Notes under the pieces: model-generated
Database searches by the model: none
What the model was told of the DNA's origin: nothing
The model's input: the letters and a program-made list of their open reading frames with translations, nothing else
Source: Microbispora sp. ZYX-F-249
GTDB lineage: Bacteria; Actinomycetota; Actinomycetes; Streptosporangiales; Streptosporangiaceae
NCBI RefSeq assembly: GCF_039649665.1
Contig: NZ_JBDJAW010000017.1
Span: forward strand, 1 to 64,000
Reading direction: 5' to 3'
Length of the DNA: 64,000 nucleotides
Made by a program: the position numbers and the translations under genes
Shown here: piece by piece, positions 7,801-16,381 of the stretch
How the letters are laid out: every line of letters starts with the position of its first letter
Numbering within the stretch: position 1 is the stretch's first letter

Positions 7801-10648
7801 CGGCGGCGAGCTGCCGCAGCAGGTCGATGCTCGACGTCGCGCCCCCGGCCGCGGCCGGGCTCGCCGCGGCGGGCGGGGTGGCGGCCGGGGCCCGGTCCGC
7901 CCCGCCCGCGCGCTTGGCGATCTTGACCGTCGGCGCCTGCTCGGCCGGACTGGCGAAGAAGCTGAAACTCGCGCCGACCTCCAGGGGCCGGACCAGCCGG
8001 CCGTGGAAGAGGTCCTCCAGGAGGACGGGGGCGCCGACGACCCACGCCGCGCCCGCCACCCGCAGCAGCCCGGCCAGCGACTCGGCGTCGGTGTCGAGCG
8101 CCACCGCGGGCACGTCCGTGGCGGCCGCCGCGAGACCGGCGAGCACCCGGCCGGGGCCGACCTCGACGAACAGGTCGATGTCCTTGGCCGCCCGCTCGAC
8201 CGCCTGGGTGAACCGCACCGGTTCGGTGATCTGCCGGCGCAGCAGCGCCCGCAGGTCCGCGCCGCGGGGCAGGTCCTCGCCGGTGACCGTGGAGACGATC
8301 CGCCGCTCCAGCGGGGCGAACTCCTCCTCGGCCAGCCGCACGTCGAACGCCTCGGCCGCGGGCGCGACCAGCGGCGAGTGGAAGGCGTGCGACACCGCCA
8401 GCCGGGTCCAGTTCAGGCCCGCGTCGGAGGCCCGGCGCCCGACCTCCTCCACCGCGTCGACCGGACCGGCGACGACGGTCTGGCCGGGGCCGTTGTATCC
8501 GGAGATCACGACCGGCAGTCCGGCGATCAGGTCCCCCACGACCTGCGGGTTCGCGCGGATGCCCGCCATGGTGCCCGACGAGCTGTGCTCGGTCATGGCC
8601 CGGCCCCGGGCGGCGGCCAGGTCGAGGAGCGCGTCCTCGTCCACGGCGCCGGCCCACTGCAGCGCCGACAGCTCGCCCAGGCTGTGGCCGACGGCGACGT
8701 CCGCCTCCAGGCCGAGCAGGGACAGCGCGCGCAGCCCGGCCATCGACCCGGTGACGATGCGGGGCTGGGCGACCGCGGTGGCCACCATGTCCCCCGACGC
8801 CGGCAGCGCCGCCCGCGTGTAGATCTCCTCGACCTCGGCGAACCGGCGGCGCAGCGCACCGCCGCTGGTGCCCCGGCCGGAGCCCTGGCCGGGGAACAGG
8901 TACCCGATCCGGCCGGGGCCCTCGGCGTGGCCGAGGAAGGCCTTGCCGTCGGAGGCGAACAGGCGGGTCTCCCCGCCGTCCAGCGCGGTCAGCACCCGCC
9001 GCAGCTGCCGCTCGGCGTCCTCCGGAGACGAGACCACGACCGCAGCCCGGTACGGCAGGTCCCGCAGTTCCCGCTGCAGGGTGACCGCGAGGTCGGCGAG
9101 CTGGGCGTAGGACAGCCGGGACGCGAACTCGGCCAGCTCGGCGACCCGGTCGCGCAGCGCCTGCGGCGAGGCGGCGTCGGCCAGCAGCAGCTCCGCGTCC
9201 TGCAGCGAGGCGGCCAGGGTCCTGGTGCGGGCGGGCAGCACCCGCCGCCGCGGGCCGGACTTCTCCAGCACCACGTGGGTGTTGATGCCGCCGAAGCCCA
9301 TGGCCGTGACGCCGGCCCTGACCGGGACGTCCTGCGGCCAGGGCTCCGCCTTGCGCAGCGCGCGCAGCGGGGCCCCCTCCCGGGCCAGGATCTCGTGCGG
9401 CTCGACGCAGCCGATCGCGGGCGGCAGGACCTGCTCGTGGACCGCCATCACGGTCTTGATCAGTCCGGCCACCCCCGCCGCGGCCTTGGCGTGCCCGATC
9501 ATCCCCTTGATCGAGGTGACGGCGGCGGGCGCCGCCGCGGCGCCCGCGTCCGTCCTGGCCTCCGACAGCGCGGTGAGCTCGGTCGCGTCGCCCACGGCGG
9601 TTCCCGTGCCGTGGCCCTCGAACAGCCCGACCGTCTCGATGCCGAACCCGGCGCGCTCGTACGCGCGGCGCAGGGCCAGCCGGTAGCCGCTCACCTCGGG
9701 CCTGGTCATGCCGCCCCTGCCGTCGGAGGAGATGCCCCAGCCGGCGATGACGGCGTAGATCCGGCGACCGGCCTCGACGGCGTCGGACTCGCGCATCAGC
9801 ACGACCATGCCGCAGCCCTCGCCGGGCCAGAAGCCGTTGGAGTGCCGGTCGTACAGTCGCATCTCGCCCTTGGCCAGCGCGCCGGTCTTCGCGAAGCCGA
9901 TGATCTCGAAGGGGTCGATGGACAGGTCGACCCCGCCGGCGACCGCGACGTCGAGGTCGCCGTCGAGCAGCGCCTTGCACGCCGTCGTCACCGACAGCAG
10001 CGAGGAGGAGCAGGCGCCGTCGACGGTGTAACCGCCGCCGTTGAGGTCGAAGTGGTTGCAGATGCGCCCCGCGATGGTGTTCGACAGGCCGCCCGCGAGG
10101 GTGTCCTCGTCCACCTCCGGGAACGGGCTCTTGTAGGTGGCCTCCAGGTCCGCGAGGAACCCGGCCAGCCGCTCGTCGTCCCAGCCCTGCTCCTTCAGCG
10201 TCGCCGCGACGGTGCGGCGGACGTACGGCCAGCGCAGGCGCATGATGTTGGCGCGGGTGAACTCACCGGTCAGCGTGTTGCCGACGACGACGCCGGTGCG
10301 CTCGCGCGGCAGCCCCTCCCCTTCGGGGAAGCCCGCGTCGGCCAGCGCACGGCCCGCCATGTCGAGGGCGAGCCAGTGCGTCAGGTCGGTCGAGCGGTAG
10401 GTGCTGCCGGCGATGCGGTAGCCGAGCCGGTCGAACTCGTAGCCCTCGATGACGGCGGCGGTGCGTGCGTAGAACCGGTCGGGCGTCGACGGGTCGGGGT
10501 CCCAGTAGTCCTCCAGCCGCATCCGCTCGTCCGGAAGCCTGCGGAAGGCGCGCCGGCCCGCCAGGGCGTTCTCCCACAGCTCCCGCGGCGACGCGGCGTC
10601 GGGATATCGGCAGGCCATGCCGACGATGGCGATCCTGGTCGTGCTCAT
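4850..10648 (-). CDS. pksE: Iterative type I enediyne polyketide synthase (PKSE)
   Basis: A 1932-aa megasynthase that builds the polyene precursor of an enediyne core from acetyl/malonyl units. Domain order is KS (active Cys213 in GACSSSL, later GHGTGT and GHAKAAAG), AT (Ser656 in GHSLGE), central ACP with the paired serines 972/973 in LHLSSV, KR (VTGGGKG from about 1206, plus HYATANEW), DH (His1481 in LADHLLDGN) and a C-terminal phosphopantetheinyl transferase domain (SVAHTTG, His1810) that self-activates the ACP. This KS-AT-ACP-KR-DH-PPT order is diagnostic of PKSE. All catalytic residues checked are present. ATG 10648 overlaps the UnbU stop by 4 bp. The sequence alone does not say whether the core is 9- or 10-membered. 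Confidence 0.97.
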   Translation of the reverse strand: MSTTRIAIVGMACRYPDAASPRELWENALAGRRAFRRLPDERMRLEDYWDPDPSTPDRFYARTAAVIEGYEFDRLGYRIAGSTYRSTDLTHWLALDMAGRALADAGFPEGEGLPRERTGVVVGNTLTGEFTRANIMRLRWPYVRRTVAATLKEQGWDDERLAGFLADLEATYKSPFPEVDEDTLAGGLSNTIAGRICNHFDLNGGGYTVDGACSSSLLSVTTACKALLDGDLDVAVAGGVDLSIDPFEIIGFAKTGALAKGEMRLYDRHSNGFWPGEGCGMVVLMRESDAVEAGRRIYAVIAGWGISSDGRGGMTRPEVSGYRLALRRAYERAGFGIETVGLFEGHGTGTAVGDATELTALSEARTDAGAAAAPAAVTSIKGMIGHAKAAAGVAGLIKTVMAVHEQVLPPAIGCVEPHEILAREGAPLRALRKAEPWPQDVPVRAGVTAMGFGGINTHVVLEKSGPRRRVLPARTRTLAASLQDAELLLADAASPQALRDRVAELAEFASRLSYAQLADLAVTLQRELRDLPYRAAVVVSSPEDAERQLRRVLTALDGGETRLFASDGKAFLGHAEGPGRIGYLFPGQGSGRGTSGGALRRRFAEVEEIYTRAALPASGDMVATAVAQPRIVTGSMAGLRALSLLGLEADVAVGHSLGELSALQWAGAVDEDALLDLAAARGRAMTEHSSSGTMAGIRANPQVVGDLIAGLPVVISGYNGPGQTVVAGPVDAVEEVGRRASDAGLNWTRLAVSHAFHSPLVAPAAEAFDVRLAEEEFAPLERRIVSTVTGEDLPRGADLRALLRRQITEPVRFTQAVERAAKDIDLFVEVGPGRVLAGLAAAATDVPAVALDTDAESLAGLLRVAGAAWVVGAPVLLEDLFHGRLVRPLEVGASFSFFASPAEQAPTVKIAKRAGGADRAPAATPPAAASPAAAGGATSSIDLLRQLAAERAELPLEMVREDSRPLDELHLSSVTVMHIIDQAVQRLGVPAAQAPTNLATASLRELAEALDRLTEDPQAQPGGGPAAVAGAAPWTRAFAVDLDEVPLAPRAGAEENGAWQVYAAGSVPIAEPLRRALEEGGVGSGVLVCLPGDCAEEHVEQALLGAKAALAGPPGTRFVLVQGDRGAAGLAKTLHLEAPHLRTTVVHTPAVPEAAGRVVAEVAATTGFAEAYYDADGVRRVPTLRSLPVRPATTRQPLGSGDVLLVTGGGKGITAECALAVAGDSGAKLAVLGRSDPAADGELAANLRRMEEAGVTVRYARADVTDAGQVRRGIAELEAELGPVTAVLHGAGRNEPAGLASLDQAAFARTFAPKVGGLRNVLDAVDPGRLRLLVTFGSIIGRAGLHGEAHYATANEWLAELTREVAVTHPGCHAVCMEWSVWSDVGMGERLSVVEGLTRKGIDPIIPEQGVEIMRRLVADPEAPAVVVISGRTEGIGTVRRDEPPLPLLRFVDRPLVRYHGVELVTEVEVNSGSDLYLADHLLDGNLLFPAVFGMEAMAQVTFAATGRPEVPVIEEARFLRPIVVPPSGSTTLRIAVTVTGDDTAEAAIRSSDTGFEVDHFRARLRLTGEAAADGPPDQVGAGLPVVTLDPASEMYGNVLFQGERFHRLRRYHRAAARHVDADVAALADGDWFARYLPDTLLLGDPGMRDALMHGNQVCVPDATLLPVGIERVRPGGPALAEAGELRYCATERSREGDTYVYDIAVRDASGTVVERWDGLTLQAVRKKDGGAGPWVAPLLGSYLERTLEDLAGTRVAVVVEPAGAADGAVERRDRAVVGLGRALGHPVEVRFGDGGEPEIDGGPAVSVAHTTGVTLCVAAEGPLSCEVAEVTERGEPEWREALGPVAEVAERIAARTGERFGVAAARIEAGRACLRRAGLAQDTALAPADGAPGGWAVLTGDGVRIATLVTTLRGLPLPIVIAVLTEGRPQA

Positions 10649-11655
10649 ACCGACGCCGCCTCTTTGCCGTTGACCGAGACCGGGCCGGTGACGATGACCG
10701 GCGCGGGCGTGTGGGCCGAGATGGCCGGCCCGGGGGCCGGAGCCGGGGCCTGGGCCTGCTGGCGCGCCTTGTTCACGAAGTGCAGCGCCCAGAAGAAGCC
10801 GCCGCGGATCGCGCACACGCCGGCGGTGGCGAAGAACAGCGCGTACGAGATGTGGACGGCGGTGAGCAGGCCGTACAGGAGGGCGACCCCGGCGCCGAAG
10901 GCGACCTGGGAGCCGGGCTTCGACGGCGTCGTGCCGGGGTCGGTGATCATGTAGTTGGTGAACAGGATGAACGCGACGCCGGTCATCATGGCGAGGGCGG
11001 CGGGGATCGAGGTGCCGAAGAAGACGCCGCGCAGGATCGCCTGGAGGGCGAAGGCGCCGACCCAGCCGAAGATCAGCGGCATCCGGCCGGTGAGCTTGCC
11101 GTTGAGCATCGTGCCGCCGAGGATGATGATCCCGGGCACCAGCCAGTCGATCCAGGTGTCGACGTTCTCGGTGAAGTGGTACGGCGGGGCGATGCTGGCC
11201 CAGGGGAAGACCAGCAGGATGACGGCGATGCCGAAGTTCGACGGGTTCATGAAGTGGCGTAGGCGGCCCTTGACCGGGGCCCGCAGCACCCACTTGGCGC
11301 CGACCGCCACCACGACGCCGAACAGCAGCACGAGGACCTGGTCGTTGACGTAGGTGAGCATGTTCATGGCCAGGCTCGTGATGTGCGCCGGGTAGAGGAA
11401 CTCCACCAGGCCGCGCAGGCCGTTGCCCTTGTACCGCGGGGGCCGTCCCTCGGCCCGCGAGCCGATCCACTCCAGGCCGATCTCCGTGGCGTACCCGGTG
11501 GCCAGGGCGATGAAGGGCCACAGCCAGGGCTGCTCGAAGCCGAGGATCGTGTAGCCGACGATGTTGAAGACCGAAATCGAGATCGCGAAGTTGCGCAGCG
11601 CGGTGACCACCTTGGGGTCGTGGCGCGGCCCCGCGACGGGCGTTTTCTCAGCCAT
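10645..11655 (-). CDS. unbU: UnbU-type enediyne membrane protein (RnfD-like)
   Basis: A 336-aa integral membrane protein with roughly eight hydrophobic segments (for example VFNIVGYTILGF, QVLVLLFGVVVAVGAKWVL, GVAFILFTNYMI) and the conserved HFMNPSNFGIA and NYMITDPGTTP loops. It belongs to the UnbU family, distantly related to the NqrB/RnfD electron-transport subunits. It is one of the five conserved enediyne cassette genes; its biochemical role is not established. The C-terminal ~45 residues are Pro/Ala-rich and probably cytosolic. The gene starts at ATG 11655, 6 bp after the unbV stop, and overlaps pksE. Confidence 0.93.
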   Translation of the reverse strand: MAEKTPVAGPRHDPKVVTALRNFAISISVFNIVGYTILGFEQPWLWPFIALATGYATEIGLEWIGSRAEGRPPRYKGNGLRGLVEFLYPAHITSLAMNMLTYVNDQVLVLLFGVVVAVGAKWVLRAPVKGRLRHFMNPSNFGIAVILLVFPWASIAPPYHFTENVDTWIDWLVPGIIILGGTMLNGKLTGRMPLIFGWVGAFALQAILRGVFFGTSIPAALAMMTGVAFILFTNYMITDPGTTPSKPGSQVAFGAGVALLYGLLTAVHISYALFFATAGVCAIRGGFFWALHFVNKARQQAQAPAPAPGPAISAHTPAPVIVTGPVSVNGKEAASV

Positions 11656-11661
11656 GTCCGA

Positions 11662-13629
11662 TCACTTCTCCTTGGCCTGCCGGCCGAGCTTGAGCGAGTG
11701 CCAGCCCGGGGTGAGCTGGAGATCCTGTTCGCGCACCTGTCCGGTGCGGTCGCGCCACTGCAGGCGCACCTTCACGGGTCCCGTGATGTTCTGGCCGAGG
11801 CCGATGTGCACGTCGGTGGTGCGGCGGCCGGAGTGACCGCTGCTGCCGTCGACCCGGCTGATGAACGTCCGGCCGTCGGGGGTCATGACGCAGACCTGCG
11901 CACCGGTCACCGGCGAGCCGGCCGCGGGCAGCGCGCCGTCGGCGGGCTTCTCGTCGCGGGTCAGGCGCAGCCCGAGGTACGCGCCCTGCGACGGGCTCTG
12001 GTTGTGGTAGAAGATCGGCGCGTCCCACTGGCGGGCGACGGCGAAGTCCAGGCGGCCGTCGCCGTCGGCGTCGCCGGTCGCGATGCCGCGGGTCGGCACC
12101 GGCACGGCGAGACCGAGCTTCGGGGCGAGGTCGATGTAGCGGCCCTCGGGGCCCTTGGCGAAGAAGTGCAGCGTCTGGTTGCCCGCGATGTCGTCCCCGG
12201 CGGTGGCGTTCGGCCACCAGGTGGGGTTCTGCAGCATCTGGTCGTTGGCCGTGGCCAGCTCCTGGAGCTGCGGCCAGCGGTCGATCTGACCCTTGACGAA
12301 GCCGGTCGCCTGGGCGATGGCCGGCTCACCGCTGTTGTTGAAGTCCTCGATCTTGACGTCCCAGCCCCAGCCGGACCACGCGGTCTGCGCGGGCGCGCTC
12401 TCGTCGCGGTACGGCGCCACGCCCTCGCGGAACTTCTCGCGCAGCTCGCTCTGGTTCTTCACGTCGGCGACGAACTGGAAGTTGCTCTCCTCGATGCCCC
12501 AGGAGGTGGTGATGTTGCTGACGAACATGTCGTAGATGCCGTCGTGGTTGAGGTCGCCGAAGTCGACGCCCATGCCCTTGAAGGAGTCGTGGCCCACGCT
12601 CTTCGACTTGGGGACGAAGGCCGAGCGGACGCCCTCGACCAGGGAGAACTTGAACTGTCCCGGGGTGGAGCGGTTGTACAGCATCCGGTCGGGGCCGAAG
12701 TCGTTGGCCAGGTACAGCTCGGGCAGCAGGTCGCCGTCGAGGTCGTTGGCGGCCGCGCCGAGCTCCCAGCCCCTCGACACCTCCTCGGGCAGCACGTCGT
12801 CGAACTTCTGGTAGGTCGCCGCCGGCTTGTCGCCGCTCTTGGCCCCGGTCCAGCGGAAGAAGTAGTTCTCGCCGCCGTTGTGGCCGTTCGACATGGAGTG
12901 GTTCATGTGCACGCCGCCGGAGACGGTGGGGTCGAGCACCGGTCCATCGGCGAAGTAGTTGCCGATGAAGATGTCGTCGTGCCCGTCGCCGTCGAAGTCG
13001 GCCACGGTCGCGGCGTTGCTGTTCCACTGCGGGCCGGTGTACTCGCCGTTGGTGACGTTCACGCCCTGCACCAGCTCGACCGGCTTGTACGTCTCGGCCG
13101 ACAGCCCCTTCGCGCCCGTCTTGGCGAGGTAGAGGATGGGCGTGCGGCCCCACATGTAGACGAGCAGGTCGAGCCGGCCGTCCTCGTTGTAGTCGCCGGG
13201 GACGCAGCCCATCGGCGCCATGTGGTCGTTGACCGGCAGCGGGGCCGGGTTCAGCGCGAACGGGGCGTACCGCTCCGACTTGGCGCCCGGCGTCGGCGTG
13301 ACCACGACCTGGTCGATGCGGGTGTCGACGAGGCACAGGTCGTTGGACAGCCCGTCGCCGTCGAGGTCGTTCATCGCGATCGCCGCCCCGACCGAGGAGA
13401 TCCAGGCGTCGATGTGCGTGTAGTCCTTGTTGACCTTGCGGATCGACTGCTGGGTGTAGCCGCTCGGCAGGGACACCGACAGCGGTTCGAAGGCGTACTT
13501 GCTCGCCGTCTCCGCCGTCTGCGCGGCCGAGTACGAGGGCAGACGGGCGATCAGGAAGGCGGTCGCGACCAGCACGAGCGCCACGATCCCCGCCAGCTGC
13601 CTGCGCAGCCAGCCAAGTGTCGCGGTCAC
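11662..13629 (-). CDS. unbV: UnbV-type FG-GAP/ASPIC-UnbV protein
   Basis: A 655-aa protein of the conserved enediyne cassette, with undefined biochemical role. An N-terminal hydrophobic segment (about residues 9–27, GIVALVLVATAFLIARL) is a signal or anchor, so the body is extracytoplasmic. Repeated calcium-type loops (NDLDGDGLSND, ADFDGDGHDD, GDADGDGRLD) indicate an FG-GAP/VCBS beta-propeller. The C-terminal ~80 residues match the ASPIC/UnbV domain (GSSGHSGRRTTDVHIGLG). The start is GTG 13629 with GGAGGT upstream, and it overlaps the unbL stop as GTGA. A start further upstream is ruled out because it would run through unbL. Confidence 0.92.
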   Translation of the reverse strand: MTATLGWLRRQLAGIVALVLVATAFLIARLPSYSAAQTAETASKYAFEPLSVSLPSGYTQQSIRKVNKDYTHIDAWISSVGAAIAMNDLDGDGLSNDLCLVDTRIDQVVVTPTPGAKSERYAPFALNPAPLPVNDHMAPMGCVPGDYNEDGRLDLLVYMWGRTPILYLAKTGAKGLSAETYKPVELVQGVNVTNGEYTGPQWNSNAATVADFDGDGHDDIFIGNYFADGPVLDPTVSGGVHMNHSMSNGHNGGENYFFRWTGAKSGDKPAATYQKFDDVLPEEVSRGWELGAAANDLDGDLLPELYLANDFGPDRMLYNRSTPGQFKFSLVEGVRSAFVPKSKSVGHDSFKGMGVDFGDLNHDGIYDMFVSNITTSWGIEESNFQFVADVKNQSELREKFREGVAPYRDESAPAQTAWSGWGWDVKIEDFNNSGEPAIAQATGFVKGQIDRWPQLQELATANDQMLQNPTWWPNATAGDDIAGNQTLHFFAKGPEGRYIDLAPKLGLAVPVPTRGIATGDADGDGRLDFAVARQWDAPIFYHNQSPSQGAYLGLRLTRDEKPADGALPAAGSPVTGAQVCVMTPDGRTFISRVDGSSGHSGRRTTDVHIGLGQNITGPVKVRLQWRDRTGQVREQDLQLTPGWHSLKLGRQAKEK

Positions 13630-14606
13630 TGGATAACACCTCCAAGGGAGACGAATTCGTTGGCGATGCACTGACGCCACAGCTCGTAGGCGGGCGGGTC
13701 GCCGTCGCGCAGCGGCTGCGGCGGGCGGACCGTCTGGGTGACCTCGGCGGCCCGGTCCTCGGGCAGGCCGCAGAGGATCTCGGTGGCCAGGCGGGTGTGC
13801 GGCACGACCAGACCGGCCCGCACCCGCGCCTCGGCGGCGAAGGCGGCGCCCTGGGCGAGGAGCGGGCGGTGCTCGCCCGCCCGGTCGCGCAGCGTCAGCA
13901 GCTCCTCCTCGGCCGCGCCGCCGGCGTAGGTGGCGGCCAGGCCGGCGCCCGCGTACATGTCGGCGTGCCGCGACGGGTCGAACCGGTCGATCAGGTCCGC
14001 GCACCGCTCCGCGTCGGTCCCGGCGACGAACCAGATCGCGCGGCCGATGCCCTGGTCGATCGCACGGTTGGCGTACGGCCGCGTCGCGTCCGCCGGCCAG
14101 GGGAAGGCCGGGTCGCGGTACTGGCCGTGGACGTACTGATCGGTGCGGAAGTAGGCCTGGTGGAAGCCGTAGCCGTCCAGCGCCAGCCAGCGCAGCACCG
14201 GGTCGAGCGACTCGGCCTTCGGCCACAGGAACCGCGGCAGGCGGGCCATCGCCCAGCCGATGCCGACGTAGACCATGTAGATGTGCCGGCCGCCGCGCCC
14301 GGCGAGGAACTCCTCGATCCGCCCGCCGCCGAACGGCGTCGCGTCGAGGATGGCGAAGGCCATGCCGGCGCCCTCGTAGGCGAAGCCACGGAAGCGGGTG
14401 GGCACCTGCTCCAGGCGGGCCTCCGCCTCCTCGACCGTGCACGCCTCCATCGCGTACGCGTAACCCTTGAGGAAGGTCTCACCGACTGTCTCGAGCAGGT
14501 CCCGGGACTCCGCGCTCTTCACGTGGAAACCCCGCGTGGCGAGCTTCGTCTCCGAGACGTTCGGAGTCATGATCCGGCGCCTCAGTGACCGCAGAAAACT
14601 CGTCAA
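13626..14606 (-). CDS. unbL: UnbL-type protein (DUF1702)
   Basis: A 326-aa protein of the DUF1702/UnbL family, one of the conserved enediyne cassette members, function unknown. I chose TTG 14606 because the N-terminus then aligns without gaps to the neighbouring paralogue (…SLRR…ATRGF versus …SLRR…AARGF). ATG 14570 would remove this conserved segment. Recurrent motifs shared with the paralogue are RGFAYEG, GIGWAMARLPR, LDGYGFHQAYF and AIDQGIGRAIWF. No signal peptide or membrane segment is evident. The stop overlaps unbV. Confidence 0.88.
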   Translation of the reverse strand: MTSFLRSLRRRIMTPNVSETKLATRGFHVKSAESRDLLETVGETFLKGYAYAMEACTVEEAEARLEQVPTRFRGFAYEGAGMAFAILDATPFGGGRIEEFLAGRGGRHIYMVYVGIGWAMARLPRFLWPKAESLDPVLRWLALDGYGFHQAYFRTDQYVHGQYRDPAFPWPADATRPYANRAIDQGIGRAIWFVAGTDAERCADLIDRFDPSRHADMYAGAGLAATYAGGAAEEELLTLRDRAGEHRPLLAQGAAFAAEARVRAGLVVPHTRLATEILCGLPEDRAAEVTQTVRPPQPLRDGDPPAYELWRQCIANEFVSLGGVIQ

Positions 14607-14892
14607 TTGCCTCTACCGCCCTCCGGACTATCCCTTAAGTACGGACAATCATGAAGTTATTCACGCATATCGCTTCGAGCCGGGCCACTTCAAAAGTGCC
14701 CGTTTCTCCGGCATTTCCGGGCACGCCGAAAGAATCGCTCACGAGTGATTTCGTTCTCGCACACGCGAGAATCGGGCAGGTATTCGCGCGGCCGGTCGCG
14801 CGCGGAACCGCGGGCCGCGACTCCGCCCCGCCGGCCGCGGCTCAGCAGGCTCAGGCCACCGGGCTCAGGCCACCGGGCTCAGCTCAGCGGGC
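14607..14892. other. Gap between the two DUF1702 paralogues
   Basis: 286 bp with no supported gene. The half next to unbL is relatively A/T-rich and could hold an internal promoter for the unbL–unbV–unbU–pksE block. The other half holds a 14-bp direct duplication, gctcaggccaccgg, at 14849–14862 and 14863–14876. Confidence 0.45.
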
Positions 14893-15879
14893 TCAGCCCA
14901 CGAGGCGGCCGGCGAAGTGCGCGCGCACCCGGCCCCGCCACAGCTCGTAGGCCGGCACCGCGCCGGACGCGTCCGGGGCGACCTCGCTGTCGTCGGCGAG
15001 CGCGACCGCGTCCCGTACGGACAGTCCCGCGAGGGCGGCGGTGGCGACCTCGGTGTGCTCCGGCACGAATCCGGCGTAGCCGCGCGCCTTGGCCGCGAAC
15101 ACCGATCCCTGGGCCACCTCGGGACCGTGCCCGCCCGCCTCCCCGAGCAGCACGGCCAGCGCGTCCGCGTCGCAGCCGCCGGCGAACGTGGCGGCCAGCC
15201 CCACCCCGCTCCACAGGTCCGCCTGCCGGTGGCTCGCGAAACGGCTCACGGCGGTGGCGACGTCGCGCACCCGGGCGCCGTGGATGAACCACAGCGCCCG
15301 CCCGATGCCCTGGTCGACGGCCCGCAGGAAGTAGCCGGGCGAGCCCTCCCAGGAGTAGGGCGCGGGCACCCGCTGCTCGTCCACCCAGCGGCGGGTGTCG
15401 AAGTAGGCGCGGTCGAAGCCGTAGCCGTCCACCGCCAGCCAGCTCATCGTCGGGTAGTACGGCGAGCCGCCGAGGTCCGGCATGACCTTGCGCCACAGGA
15501 CGCGGGGCAGCCGGGCCATGGCGAAGCCGATGCCGATGTAGGTGAGGAAGATGTGCGGCTGCCCGGGCCCGAGCAGCAGGTCGCGGGTGCGGTGGCCGCG
15601 CCCGCCGCCCATGGCGTCGAGCACCGTGCACGCCATCGTCGCGCCCTCGTAGGCGAAGCCGCGCAGCTCCGGCTCGACCATGCTCAGCCTGCGCTCGAGC
15701 TCCCACTGGTCACGGGTGTCGATCCCCCATTCGAACCCGCAGACGACGGACTGCGGGATCCGCTCCAGCCGCTGCGTGACCGCGGAGGGGGAACCCGGAA
15801 ATCCCCGCGCGGCGAAGGTCACATCGAACAGGGACGGGGCCAGAAAAAGCCTGCGGAGCGAACCGGACAACGTCGACAT
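14893..15879 (-). CDS. Second UnbL/DUF1702 paralogue
   Basis: A 328-aa paralogue of the adjacent unbL product. Shared blocks are RGFAYEGATMACTVLDA, FLTYIGIGFAMARLPR, VDGYGFDRAYF and AVDQGIGRALWFI. ATG 15879 is preceded by GAGAGGTG. Divergence between the two copies is large, so this is an old duplication or a functional split rather than a recent copy. Two DUF1702 proteins are found together in some enediyne clusters. It lies upstream of unbL on the same strand, separated by 286 bp. Confidence 0.85.
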   Translation of the reverse strand: MSTLSGSLRRLFLAPSLFDVTFAARGFPGSPSAVTQRLERIPQSVVCGFEWGIDTRDQWELERRLSMVEPELRGFAYEGATMACTVLDAMGGGRGHRTRDLLLGPGQPHIFLTYIGIGFAMARLPRVLWRKVMPDLGGSPYYPTMSWLAVDGYGFDRAYFDTRRWVDEQRVPAPYSWEGSPGYFLRAVDQGIGRALWFIHGARVRDVATAVSRFASHRQADLWSGVGLAATFAGGCDADALAVLLGEAGGHGPEVAQGSVFAAKARGYAGFVPEHTEVATAALAGLSVRDAVALADDSEVAPDASGAVPAYELWRGRVRAHFAGRLVG

Positions 15880-15994
15880 GCCACACCTCTCACTAGTGGC
15901 GCCTCCCGGCGGACCGGACTTTTATCAGCATGCGTCCGCGGAACAATTCCGGCTTTTCGCAAAGTGCGCGATCGATCGGACATCCGGCGCTTCC

Positions 15995-16300
15995 TCAGGC
16001 ATTCCGCTGCCAGCGCACATTCGGAGAAGACCCCGCGCCACGGGCGGCCGGCCGGGGGCGCGGCACGGGCCAGGAGAGGGCCGTCCACGGCGACGGCCGG
16101 GGAGCGGACCACGGCGCGGACCACGGCGCGGACCACGGTGAGGCGGGTTCCGGCCCGGGCTCCGGTTCCTCGTCCCCGGCCCTGGCGGCGACGGCGGCGA
16201 TCACCGCGACGACCGCCGCCAGTTCCTCGGGTGTCGGGTCACCGCGTACGACGATCAGGCCTGTCTCGTCCGGCACGCTCTCGGCCACGCTGTCCTCCAC
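15995..16300 (-). CDS. Acyl-CoA carboxylase epsilon-subunit-like small protein
   Basis: A 101-aa protein from GTG 16300, with GGGAGG 6 bp upstream. The N-terminal third (LIVVRGDPTPEELAAVVAVI, followed by an Ala-rich helix) resembles AccE/PccE epsilon subunits, which tether biotin carboxylase to carboxyltransferase in actinomycete acyl-CoA carboxylases. The second half is unusual: an acidic Pro/Glu linker, then WSAP three times from a 12-bp DNA repeat, and it lacks the usual C-terminal WRAS-type ending. No carboxyltransferase gene is seen. If real, it could recruit a carboxylase to feed malonyl-CoA to the PKS (inference). Confidence 0.65.
   Translation of the reverse strand: MEDSVAESVPDETGLIVVRGDPTPEELAAVVAVIAAVAARAGDEEPEPGPEPASPWSAPWSAPWSAPRPSPWTALSWPVPRPRPAARGAGSSPNVRWQRNA
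16104..16139. repeat. 12-bp in-frame tandem repeat x3
   Basis: The unit gcggaccacggc occurs at 16104–16115, 16116–16127 and 16128–16139 (last base T), encoding WSAP repeats in the epsilon-like protein. Confidence 0.85.
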
Positions 16301-16381
16301 GTCCGCCTCCCGTCTCGACGGTCACATCCGGCGGCGGCGGCGGGCAACTTCCTGGATGCCCGCCGGGGGTTAGATCGCGGC

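Noticed and set aside
5219-10954. A very long open frame (about 1900 codons) on the plus strand opposite the PKS
   Set aside because: Antisense to pksE; its protein is low-complexity (Arg/Gly/His/Asp-rich) and has no domain. High GC keeps antisense frames open.
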